Below, piece by piece: positions 50,117 through 57,590 of a DNA stretch of 64,000 nt; the first letter of the stretch is position 1; each line of letters begins with the position of its first letter. The DNA is from JAWWPG01 sp963820035 (GTDB lineage: Bacteria > Actinomycetota > Actinomycetes > Propionibacteriales > Nocardioidaceae): positions 558,001-622,000 of the forward strand of contig CAWFYK010000004.1 of the NCBI GenBank assembly GCA_963820035.1. The letters are read 5' to 3'. Below the pieces are notes generated by a model. The model was not told where the DNA came from. It did no database searches and was given only the letters and a program-made list of their open reading frames with translations. The translations under genes were made by a program, and so were the position numbers.

Positions 50117-50455
50117 TCAGGCGCGGCCCGCGTCGCGCACACAGCGGGTCGCCCACGGCCGTGCCTCGAGACGCTCGTCCCCGATGTCGTCGCCGCAGAC
50201 GTCGCAGACGCCATAGCTGCCGTCGGCGACCTTGGCCTCGGCACGCCGCACCTCGGCGAGCATGTCGCGCAGCTTGTCGTGGGCGGAGACGGCCGCCAGC
50301 CGCTCCACCGCCAGACTGGTGCCCTCACCGATGCGCTTGCCGAACGAGATGCTCCCCTGGTCGCCCGTCGGCGCGCTCATCCGCGCGAGCTGCTCCTCGA
50401 GCTGCTCACGTTTGGCGGCCAGCACGGTCGCCGGGTCGGAGCCGGGAGTGTCCAT
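50117..50455 (-). CDS. TraR/DksA-type zinc-finger-like protein with a lost cysteine
   Basis: This 112-residue protein has a coiled-coil N-terminal half (DPATVLAAKREQLEEQLARMSA, residues about 8-29) and a C-terminal finger YGVCDVCGDDIGDERLEARPWATRCVRDAGRA. In DksA/TraR relatives the finger is Cys-x2-Cys...Cys-x2-Cys; here the fourth Cys is Asp (CVRD), so zinc may be bound by three Cys plus Asp or not at all. The family binds RNA polymerase and modulates transcription, often with ppGpp. The ATG at 50455 was chosen over much longer frames. It is divergent from the lipoprotein gene at 50510. Confidence 0.85.
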   Translation of the reverse strand: MDTPGSDPATVLAAKREQLEEQLARMSAPTGDQGSISFGKRIGEGTSLAVERLAAVSAHDKLRDMLAEVRRAEAKVADGSYGVCDVCGDDIGDERLEARPWATRCVRDAGRA

Positions 50456-50509
50456 GCAGGCGACCCTAGCCCAGCGGCCCCGTCCGCAGCGGCGATGCAG
50501 ACTGGAACG

Positions 50510-51548
50510 GTGACGACTCGACGGACCGGCAGCCCTTCCGTCGGGCGGCGCGGCTTCCTGCTGTTGGGTGCCGGGCTGCTCGCCGCGGCCTGCGACAACA
50601 AGACTGCCGACGCCGGGTCGCCGTCTCCCGGCCGGACCGCGAGTGGGTCCGGTGCCGGGAGCGCTGCCGGCCCCACCGCCACTCCCTCGAGCACCAGCCC
50701 CGTCCCCGCCGACGTCGACGCTGCCGCGCGTGACCGCCTGGGTTCCGAACGACGGTGATATCGAGCCCGCGGTGAAGGCGGCAGCAGCAGGGGTCGTCGA
50801 GGCCATCGGCGGCTGGCCCGCCGGCGATGCCGGGACCCGCGCCGCGGTCGACCGAGTCTTCGCGCTGGGCCAGCCGGGTCGGCTGGTCGGCCAAGCGGGA
50901 CCACTCCTCGATCACGCAGCAGCGGCCGTTGTCGAGGTGGTCGAGGCGCAGTACGGCGGGCTCCTGAGCTCCACCGCGAGCGTCCTTGTGGTGTGCCGTC
51001 AGTGGCTGGTGCTCCGGGACGGCTCTCGCCTGCCGGCCGGGACCACGGTCGACGTGCGGCTGGAGCAGGCGACCCCCCGCTGGCGGGTGACCGCCCTCCA
51101 TCCGGCGGATCCGGGGCCGCCGGCCGGCCGGCTCTCGACTGCGGCGCGCGGGGTGCTGGCCGACCCGCGGATCGAGCTCCCACCCGCCGCCGAGGCCGAC
51201 GTGCGGTCGGGCCAGGTCCACGACAGTGTGCTGACCGCGATGCGCAGGCTCGCGACGAGCTACCGGATCGGCGTGAGCGTGGTCCGTTCCGGTCATCCGA
51301 TCTATGTCGTCGGCACCGACAGGCTCAGCGACCATCCGCAGGGCCGGGCGTTCGACACGTTCCGGATCGACGGTCGGCTGGTGGTCGACCCGGCGACACC
51401 CCGAAGCCTGGTGATCGGCTACATGCGGGCCGCGGCCAAGGCCGGCTCCTACAACGTCGGTGGCCCCTACCAGCTCGCCGGGGTCGGCAGCCAGTTCTTC
51501 AGCGATGACACCCACCATGACCATGTCCACGCCGGATTCGCCACCTGA
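50510..51548 (+). pseudogene. Secreted lipoprotein with M15-like C-terminal motifs, apparent frameshift
   Basis: The first frame (50510-50758) encodes a twin-arginine/lipoprotein-like signal (RRGFLLLGAGLLAAACDN) and a Ser/Pro/Gly-rich linker, then stops. The second frame (about 50731-51548) continues with VTAWVPNDGDIEPAV and a domain that ends SDHPQGRAFDTF ... FFSDDTHHDHVHAGF, the SxHxxGxAxD and HxH zinc motifs of M15 D-Ala-D-Ala peptidase-like proteins. The two frames join if one base is removed between about 50720 and 50740. A start ATG at 50495 is an alternative to the GTG at 50510. The intact protein would be roughly 345 residues and exported. Confidence 0.7.
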
Positions 51549-51564
51549 CCGGCAGACTGAGCGC

Positions 51565-52878
51565 ATGACGACCGAGGGCGAGGACATGACGCCGGCCGTC
51601 CCGGCCGATCCGGCCGATCCGGCCGCCCCCGTCGTTCCAGCCGCCGGTCTTGCTGCGACCGGACGGGCCGCCACCATCGTCGGGGTCGGCATGATGATGA
51701 TGAACGCCCTCGCCTACGCCTTCACCCTGCTCGCCGCCCACGTGCTCGGGCCCACGTCGTTCGGAGCGGTGGGTGCGCTGCTCGGCGTGATGATCGTGGC
51801 GAATGTCGGCTCCCTCACCCTGCAGGCGACCGCGGCACGTCGGCTGGCGACCTCGACACCGGACGAGCTACCGGTCGTCCGCCGCGACGTGCTCCAGAGC
51901 GGTCGCACCTTGTCGGTCGTGCTCGGACTGCTTCTGCTGGCCGCCGTACCCCTCCTCGACACCCTCCTCCAGCTCGACGACTGGGTGGCCACCGCGATGG
52001 TGGCGGTCGCCTGCTCCGCACTGACGATGATGGGCGGCTATGCCGGGATCGTCCAAGGGGAACGCCGCTGGGGCTCTCTCGCCGCGATCTACCTGACGAT
52101 GGGGGTCGGCCGGTTCCTGGCCGGCGGGGTCGCACTGGTCATCGACGCGTCGACGCGCTCGGCGATGATCGGCGTCGCCGTCGGGAGCCTGCTTCCCTTG
52201 GTGGTCGGCTGGCGACTCTGCCCGGCGGCAGGGGCGACCGGGGACGATCGCTCGCTCTACGGCGAGGTGTGGCGCAACGGGCATCGGCTACTCGCCTTCT
52301 TCGCCTTCACCAACCTCGACGTGTTGCTGGCGCGCCACCTGTTCTCCCACCACGAGGCGGGGATCTATGCCGGCGGAGCCATCATCACGAAGGCCTGCCT
52401 TTTCCTGACGACATTCGTGCTGGTGGTGGCCTTCCCGTCGATGGCGGCCGACCGAGGTCGTCGGGCCTGGTTGCGGCCGATGGCGATCGTGCTGGCCCTC
52501 GGGGGGTGCGCGGTGATCGGCGCCCTGCTCCTGCCGGGGCTCGCCGAGGCGTTCGCCGGTGGGCGCGCCTACGTCGGGCTCGGCAGCATCGCATGGGTGT
52601 TCGCCCTCGAGGGAACCATGTTCGCGGCGCTCCAGATCCTCGTCTACGACAGCATCGCCGGCCAGTCCCACTCGGCGGCCGTCCTATGGGTCGGCGTCGT
52701 GGTGCTCGCGGCGGTGGCGTCCTTCCTGGTGCACTCGGTCGAAGGCCTCGCCGCGGTCGCGAGCGTGACGGCCGGCTCCGTCGCCCTGGTGCTCTGTCTG
52801 TGGCCGGGGCTCCGGGGAGCCTCGCTGGCCCGTCGTAACCCGGCAACGGCCCCGACCCGCGCTGGAGAGAGCCGCTGA
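51565..52878 (+). CDS. Oligosaccharide flippase-like membrane protein
   Basis: This 437-residue protein has twelve to fourteen hydrophobic segments. The start TIVGVGMMMMNALAYAFTLLAAHVLGPTSFGAVGALLG and FTNLDVLLARHLFSHHEAGIYAGGAIITKACLFL match the MOP superfamily (Wzx/MurJ-like) that flips lipid-linked sugars. The N-terminal 38 residues are low-complexity Ala/Pro/Asp. The ATG at 51565 was chosen because it begins just before that segment. It stands 16 bp downstream of the lipoprotein frame and could be part of its transcript. It is a plausible exporter for the glycan made by the aftD neighbourhood. Confidence 0.85.
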   Translation: MTTEGEDMTPAVPADPADPAAPVVPAAGLAATGRAATIVGVGMMMMNALAYAFTLLAAHVLGPTSFGAVGALLGVMIVANVGSLTLQATAARRLATSTPDELPVVRRDVLQSGRTLSVVLGLLLLAAVPLLDTLLQLDDWVATAMVAVACSALTMMGGYAGIVQGERRWGSLAAIYLTMGVGRFLAGGVALVIDASTRSAMIGVAVGSLLPLVVGWRLCPAAGATGDDRSLYGEVWRNGHRLLAFFAFTNLDVLLARHLFSHHEAGIYAGGAIITKACLFLTTFVLVVAFPSMAADRGRRAWLRPMAIVLALGGCAVIGALLLPGLAEAFAGGRAYVGLGSIAWVFALEGTMFAALQILVYDSIAGQSHSAAVLWVGVVVLAAVASFLVHSVEGLAAVASVTAGSVALVLCLWPGLRGASLARRNPATAPTRAGESR

Positions 52879-52980
52879 TCCACCCGCGTCGTAGGGCGCT
52901 CTGACGGACTCACCTCGCCTTAGCCAGGTTCGACCTGGAATGACGACGCCATGGCCACGGGTCTCGGGTAGTCGCACGCC

Positions 52981-53016
52981 TTGCTGATCGCCTGAACCCG
53001 TTGCTGATCGCCTGAA
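52981..53016. repeat. Two 16-bp direct repeats, 20 bp apart
   Basis: TTGCTGATCGCCTGAA at 52981-52996 repeats exactly at 53001-53016. They lie in the 176-bp gap between the flippase and the small membrane gene. Spacing is two helical turns, so a regulator or a short duplication are both possible. Confidence 0.75.
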
Positions 53017-53054
53017 TGCTGTACTGAGAGCCTCCACTCGGGGAGAATCATGAT

Positions 53055-53255
53055 GTGACCTTCCACGGCATGAATCCCTCCCAGCTGCAGATCCGTCTCG
53101 GCCTGGCGAGCGCCCTTTCCTACGCGTCGGGCTATCCCTTGGCGATCGCCGGCGGATATGTGATCGGTTGGGCACTGGTAGCGCTCGGGGGTGTTCTGCT
53201 CCTTGCCCTGGGGATCGTGACCGTCCGGAGGATACATACAGCATCGGACACCTGA
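53055..53255 (+). CDS. Small membrane protein of unknown function
   Basis: This 66-residue protein has about two hydrophobic stretches (residues about 16-34 and 36-55, LGLASALSYASGYPLAIAGGYVIGWALVALGGVLLLALG). It starts with a GTG at 53055, with GGGGAG nine bases upstream. I recognise no family. The end is 9 bp from the end of ctaB on the other strand. Possible alternatives are a spurious frame in a noncoding gap; the ribosome site and clean hydrophobicity favour a real gene. Confidence 0.5.
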   Translation: MTFHGMNPSQLQIRLGLASALSYASGYPLAIAGGYVIGWALVALGGVLLLALGIVTVRRIHTASDT

Positions 53256-53264
53256 TGGGAACCC

Positions 53265-54215
53265 TCAGTGCACGACCGCGTCGACTGCGACGGAGAGGAA
53301 CAAGAGCGTCAGGTACAGGTTGGACGCGTGAAACATCCGCATCGACTTCAGACCGTCGGGACTCGGAGTGAGCTGACCGCGACGTCTCAGCCCATGGGCT
53401 TCGGCAAGAAACGCTCCCCCCAGAATGACGGCGGCAAGCGGGTAGAACAGCCCGGTGTCAGCCACCGGCCACAGCAGCAAGGAGGTGGCGACCATGACAT
53501 AGGAGTAGGCCAGTATCTGTCGGGTGACAACATCGATCGGTGCCACGGATGGGAGCATCGGCACGTTGGCGGCTGCGTAGTCCTCGCGGTAGCGAATCGC
53601 CAAGGACCAGAAGTGCGGCGGCGTCCAAAAGAAGACGACAAGGAAGAGCACAACGGGCACCCACGACAGCTCGTCACGTACCGCGGTCCAGCCGATCAGG
53701 GCGGGAAAGCATCCGGCGGCACCGCCCCAGACGATGTTTTGTGCTGTGCGCCGCTTGAGGACCAACGTGTAACCAAGGACATAGAAGAGGTTTGCGGTGA
53801 GCGCCAGCCAGGCTGACAGCCAGTTGACCGTGATCCCGAGCTCGAGCGTGGACACGGCACCGAGGACGAGACCGAAGACGAGGGCAGCGCGTCGAGACAC
53901 CATATCGCGTGGCAATGTGCGTCGTCGGGTGCGGCGCATTCGCTGGTCGATGTCTGCATCGAGGACACAGTTCAGGGTGTTCGCACTGCCGGCCGAGAGC
54001 GTGCCACCGAGAACAGTCGCCACAACGGGCCACAGCGCCGGGACGCCGCCCGCTGCGAGGAACATCACCGGCACGGTCGTCAACAGCAGGAGCTCGATGA
54101 TGCGCAGCTTCATCAGCCCCAGGTAGGCGCGTACGACGGCACGGATGTCGAGAAGCGACACCCTCGTGGGAGCGAGCGCCGTACTGCCGGCACTGTCCGA
54201 ATGAGCGCCGGACAT
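53265..54215 (-). CDS. ctaB: Protoheme IX farnesyltransferase (haem O synthase)
   Basis: CtaB transfers a farnesyl group to haem b to make haem O, required for haem A/O-containing terminal oxidases. The 316-residue protein has about eight to nine membrane helices and the two prenyltransferase Asp-rich motifs: NCVLDADIDQRMRRTRRR (about residues 85-102) and the second-loop YREDYAAANVPML (Asp near residue 212). The ATG at 54215 overlaps the tlpA-like stop as TGATG, showing translational coupling. It ends the sco-tlpA-ctaB operon of the oxidase module. Confidence 0.95.
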   Translation of the reverse strand: MSGAHSDSAGSTALAPTRVSLLDIRAVVRAYLGLMKLRIIELLLLTTVPVMFLAAGGVPALWPVVATVLGGTLSAGSANTLNCVLDADIDQRMRRTRRRTLPRDMVSRRAALVFGLVLGAVSTLELGITVNWLSAWLALTANLFYVLGYTLVLKRRTAQNIVWGGAAGCFPALIGWTAVRDELSWVPVVLFLVVFFWTPPHFWSLAIRYREDYAAANVPMLPSVAPIDVVTRQILAYSYVMVATSLLLWPVADTGLFYPLAAVILGGAFLAEAHGLRRRGQLTPSPDGLKSMRMFHASNLYLTLLFLSVAVDAVVH

Positions 54216-54814
54216 CACTGTCCTGCCCTGACTCGGGAGAGCACCGATGTCAGTTCCTGCGAGGTTATGGGACCCACGACCGAGGCTGCGACCCCGCCTT
54301 GGCCGTCGATGAACAGGGTGCTGGGAATTGCGTTGTGGGGCAGCATCGGCAGTCTCATCAGAAGTTGGCTGTCCGGGTCGACAAGCGATGGATAAGTTGC
54401 GCCCAATGAAGACGAGAACGCACGGGCGGAGGAGTCGCGATCGCGTTCGTTGATGCCGACCACGAGCAGCCGGGAGCCAAGCCTTCTCGAGGCTCTGGCG
54501 AGTAGTGGCATCTCCCGCCTACACGGTCCGCACCAGGACGCCCATACGTTAAGGAGAATGATGCGGCCTCCTAAGTGGTCGGCAAGGGCAAACCGGCTCC
54601 CGGACAAGGTGAACCCGGACAGCACGGGCGCAGCGGCACGTTGGCCCGACGGTATGACGTGCACTCCGAGTCCGTCTGACTGGTCGGTGGTCACAGCGCC
54701 CTTGGATACCGAGCAGCTCACGGTGACAGCCACCATCAAACCAACCAGCAGTGGCCGAGCTCCGACCCGGTGCCTTCTCCAAAGGCAGAGCGGGCCCTGC
54801 CGGAAGAGGCTCAC
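54215..54814 (-). CDS. TlpA/ResA-like thioredoxin-fold lipoprotein
   Basis: This 199-residue protein has an N-terminal signal with a lipobox-like Cys (VAVTVSCS, Cys34) and a thioredoxin fold with active site WASWCGPCRREMP (about residues 91-103). The cis-Pro region is IPSTLFIDG. In oxidase modules such proteins reduce the CuA-site Cys of subunit II or the Cys pair of SCO before copper loading. The GTG start at 54814 overlaps the SCO1 stop (GTGA). The setting between sco and ctaB supports a role in oxidase assembly. Confidence 0.9.
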   Translation of the reverse strand: MSLFRQGPLCLWRRHRVGARPLLVGLMVAVTVSCSVSKGAVTTDQSDGLGVHVIPSGQRAAAPVLSGFTLSGSRFALADHLGGRIILLNVWASWCGPCRREMPLLARASRRLGSRLLVVGINERDRDSSARAFSSSLGATYPSLVDPDSQLLMRLPMLPHNAIPSTLFIDGQGGVAASVVGPITSQELTSVLSRVRAGQ

Positions 54815-55584
54815 CCCTGCCTACTCTCACCAACGAGCCAATGGAGCACCTGCAACACCTGGTCCGCAGACCAGCTTCCTGCGGAAGGGCTCCGGGCATT
54901 CTGGTGGCCCAACGCGTCCATGAACCCGAAGATGCGAGGAGGCAGTGCGTGAGCTGAGGGGACCGAGCCCGGCCCGTCGACCTCGAACCGGAATCGCTCG
55001 TCCGGACCGATGAAGATCAAGTCATCCGAGTGTTGAATGTCTTGAGTCAACGGTCGATTCGTGAGCCAGTCACGGGGGTAGGGACGAGGCACCGAGACGC
55101 TACGTCGCCATATCCCCAGCTTGTCCCAAAGCTCGTTGACATCAGCGGACGATCCGGTCAGCAGCTCCCAGTTTGGAACTCGCCCGAAGGCACGCTGGTA
55201 TGCCAGCAAGTGCTGCTGGTCGTCCCGACCCGGGTCGATCGTGATGCTCAGAAACTCGATCTGGTCAGTAAGGCCGGCCCCGTCGACCGCTCGCGCCGCC
55301 TGCAACATGCTCGCGGTGCCGATGGCACACGTCTCCTGGCAAAGCGTCATCATGTCCGAGACGACGACGATCTTGCCCCGGTACGAGCCCAACGTGCGCC
55401 GCTCCCCCGCCTGGTTGGTAAGAGGCAGACTCACCAGGGCCCTCGGGACCGGATGATTCAGCTGGGTGCCCACAAGCGACGGCGGTGGCTGTGTGACCCG
55501 TGAGGAAGGGGCGCCACAACAAGCCAGGAGGGCGGTGCATCCGGACGCGACAATCAACAGGGTCCAGCAATTAGGTCGACGCAT
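54811..55584 (-). CDS. SCO1/SenC copper chaperone lipoprotein
   Basis: This 257-residue protein has a lipoprotein signal (LLIVASGCTALLACCG, lipobox near residue 22) and the copper-binding motif MTLCQETCAIG (CxxxC), with the third ligand His near LTQDIQHSDDLIFIG. SCO proteins load copper into the CuA centre of subunit II. The start ATG at 55584 was chosen because it gives the shortest signal peptide. The first gene of the operon sco-tlpA-ctaB, it is divergent from ctaG and shares a 97-bp promoter gap with it. Confidence 0.92.
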   Translation of the reverse strand: MRRPNCWTLLIVASGCTALLACCGAPSSRVTQPPPSLVGTQLNHPVPRALVSLPLTNQAGERRTLGSYRGKIVVVSDMMTLCQETCAIGTASMLQAARAVDGAGLTDQIEFLSITIDPGRDDQQHLLAYQRAFGRVPNWELLTGSSADVNELWDKLGIWRRSVSVPRPYPRDWLTNRPLTQDIQHSDDLIFIGPDERFRFEVDGPGSVPSAHALPPRIFGFMDALGHQNARSPSAGSWSADQVLQVLHWLVGESRQG

Positions 55585-55681
55585 GGCACCGCCTCGGATC
55601 GGTCCCAGGCCCCGCACCCTTCAGCGAAACAAGGTCGACCTGCCCCGTCGAAGTGATTCCCGCATCGTCCGGAACGGCGTA

Positions 55682-56584
55682 GTGTTCACCAACGTGAGGG
55701 TGGCCGAAGCTATTCTGAGCGGCTGGGCGTGGACACCGATTCCGGCGATGACGCTGCTGATGTCGGCGATCCTCTACGCCTCGGCGGCCGCCCGGGTCGA
55801 CCACCTTCATCCATCGCAGCCGTGGCCCCGAAAGCACACGGCGTGCTTCCTGGCTGGAGTTGGCGCCCTGTGGGTCGCGATCCTGGGCCCACCAGGCTAT
55901 TTCGACGACGTATTCTTCTACGCGCACATGACGCAGCACATCATCATGACAATGATCGCAGCTCCCTTGATCATCCTCGGAAACCCGATCCTGCTGAGCC
56001 TGCGCGCTGCATCTCGATCGTTCCGCAAGCGCAGGCTCGTCCCGATTCTCCGCAGCAGGCCGGTTGGTGTGGCCACCAATCCACTGGTCGGCTGGATCGT
56101 CTTCGTGACCGTGATGCTGGTGAGTCATGCCCCCAAGGTTTACGACTACGCCCTCGACCACCCGGTCGTTCATGACTACGTCGAGCACCCGCTGTACGTT
56201 GCGAGCGCGCTCCTCTACTTCTACCCCATCCTCGCCGCGACTTCGGGACGTCGAGAAGTTCCCTACGGTCTTCGGGGACTGTCGCTGTTCACGATGATGT
56301 TCCCGATGGCCATGGTCGGATTCTTCATCTACGTATCGCCCCACGTCGACTACTCGTTCTACGCGCACGAGGCACGGCCGTTCGGTCCCGCCCCGCTGGC
56401 CGACCAACAGCTCAGCGGAGCGTTGATGTGGTCCACCAGCATGATCTTTGTAGCAATCTGGTTCTGCATCGTGGGCATGCGCTGGCTGCACGCAGAGGAA
56501 CGTCGATCGCACAGTGTCGACCGTGCTGTCGCTCGGTCGATCACCTCCGCCCACGAGACTCCTCGGACGGGCTCCTCATGGTGA
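55682..56584 (+). CDS. ctaG: Cytochrome c oxidase assembly factor CtaG (caa3 type)
   Basis: This 300-residue protein has about seven membrane helices. The N-terminal AILSGWAWTPIPAMTLLMSAILYA, the His-rich helix FFYAHMTQHIIMTMIAAPLIILGNPI and FSFYAHEARPFGPAPLADQQLSGALMW match caa3_CtaG, which supplies copper (CuB) for subunit I. A GTG at 55682 was chosen; an ATG at 55583 would overlap the divergent sco gene. It overlaps the two-TM gene at its 3' end, so they are coupled. Confidence 0.9.
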   Translation: MFTNVRVAEAILSGWAWTPIPAMTLLMSAILYASAAARVDHLHPSQPWPRKHTACFLAGVGALWVAILGPPGYFDDVFFYAHMTQHIIMTMIAAPLIILGNPILLSLRAASRSFRKRRLVPILRSRPVGVATNPLVGWIVFVTVMLVSHAPKVYDYALDHPVVHDYVEHPLYVASALLYFYPILAATSGRREVPYGLRGLSLFTMMFPMAMVGFFIYVSPHVDYSFYAHEARPFGPAPLADQQLSGALMWSTSMIFVAIWFCIVGMRWLHAEERRSHSVDRAVARSITSAHETPRTGSSW

Positions 56585-56940
56585 ACTCGAAGCGGCAGGT
56601 TGACCTCTTCTCGCTGAGATCCCTGCGCTTCCATGTGCCCCTGCTGCTCGGAGTTGCTGTCTGCATCTATGCGGGATGGTTCGAGCTCACCCGAGCCCGG
56701 CACGGTCACACGATCGCGTGGGTGTATGCCTTCGAGTGGCCCGGATTCGCCGTCGTCGGGACCTACATCTGGTGGCGCACCATCGTCCATGCGGACGACG
56801 TCCGCGAGAGCGGCCGAAGGTCCGCCGCCGGACAACGGCCGCCCGTGGCGGAGGACGACCCGGGACTGGTGGCCTGGCGCCAGTACCTGGCCGACGCGGA
56901 GCGGGCCGATCGAGCGCACGACACGAACGGAGCCGATTGA
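56578..56940 (+). CDS. Two-helix membrane protein of the oxidase cluster
   Basis: This 120-residue protein has two helices (about residues 15-34, FHVPLLLGVAVCIYAGWFEL, and 44-62, VYAFEWPGFAVVGTYIWW) and a polar C-terminal tail. The pattern GWFELTRA...AWVYAFEWPGFAVVGTYIWWRTI recalls a widespread actinobacterial membrane family of unknown function. The start overlaps the ctaG stop by seven bases and is 32 bp from the end of the subunit III gene. It is probably coupled to CtaG and might help assembly or stability, by context only. Confidence 0.7.
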   Translation: MVNSKRQVDLFSLRSLRFHVPLLLGVAVCIYAGWFELTRARHGHTIAWVYAFEWPGFAVVGTYIWWRTIVHADDVRESGRRSAAGQRPPVAEDDPGLVAWRQYLADAERADRAHDTNGAD

Positions 56941-56972
56941 CGCTCCCTGCGGGCACCCCTGTTCGGGCCGGC

Positions 56973-57590
56973 TCACCTGATGATTCCGTTAGCCAACGAG
57001 AGGGTCAGCGCTCCGGTGGCAGACGAGATGCATACCCAACCCCACCACGCGCCGATGATGCGCAGCGACCATGGCTGTGGTCCTCCCGTCAGGCCGCGAC
57101 GGACGCGGTTGGCCGCCCCGATCCCGATGAACACCGTGATGAGCAGATGGAAGACATTCCCCGCCGCGATAACGAACACAGCCGATGAGTAGGCGTTGTC
57201 AGCGATCTTGAAGGGGAACATCGCCATCTGCACGATGTTCATGACAAGCGCCACAAGCATGAGGAGCACGCCCATGGCGGTGCTGCCGACGAAAAGCGAG
57301 TACCCGGCCCGCCGGGACCGCCGGAGCCCGGTGCCGTAGACGATGAAGCCAGCGATCATGACCGCCGTGATGGCCCACGACCACCAGAGTGACGCTGTAG
57401 CAGACTTGGGTGGGTGGAAGGCCCCTTCGGTGTCTACTCCATGCAGATACAGATAGGTGAACGACAGAGCCACGACAAATGATGCATCGGCGACGATCAG
57501 GAGTAGCGCGCCGGTCATCCAGCGACGACCGACGTTCTCCGCGTCGTCGAGTGAATGCGCGTCATTCCTCAGCAGGGAGTCAGTGGTCAT
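56973..57590 (-). CDS. ctaE: Cytochrome c oxidase subunit III
   Basis: This 205-residue protein has about five membrane helices and matches the heme-copper oxidase subunit III family: VGRRWMTGALLLIVADASFVVALSFTYLYLHG and GNVFHLLITVFIGIGAANRVRRG (HxxHV-like His in the last helices). It carries no cofactor; it stabilises the subunit I core. The ATG at 57590 overlaps the subunit I stop as ATGA, so the two are translationally coupled. The length is at the short end, as in five-helix forms. Confidence 0.88.
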   Translation of the reverse strand: MTTDSLLRNDAHSLDDAENVGRRWMTGALLLIVADASFVVALSFTYLYLHGVDTEGAFHPPKSATASLWWSWAITAVMIAGFIVYGTGLRRSRRAGYSLFVGSTAMGVLLMLVALVMNIVQMAMFPFKIADNAYSSAVFVIAAGNVFHLLITVFIGIGAANRVRRGLTGGPQPWSLRIIGAWWGWVCISSATGALTLSLANGIIR

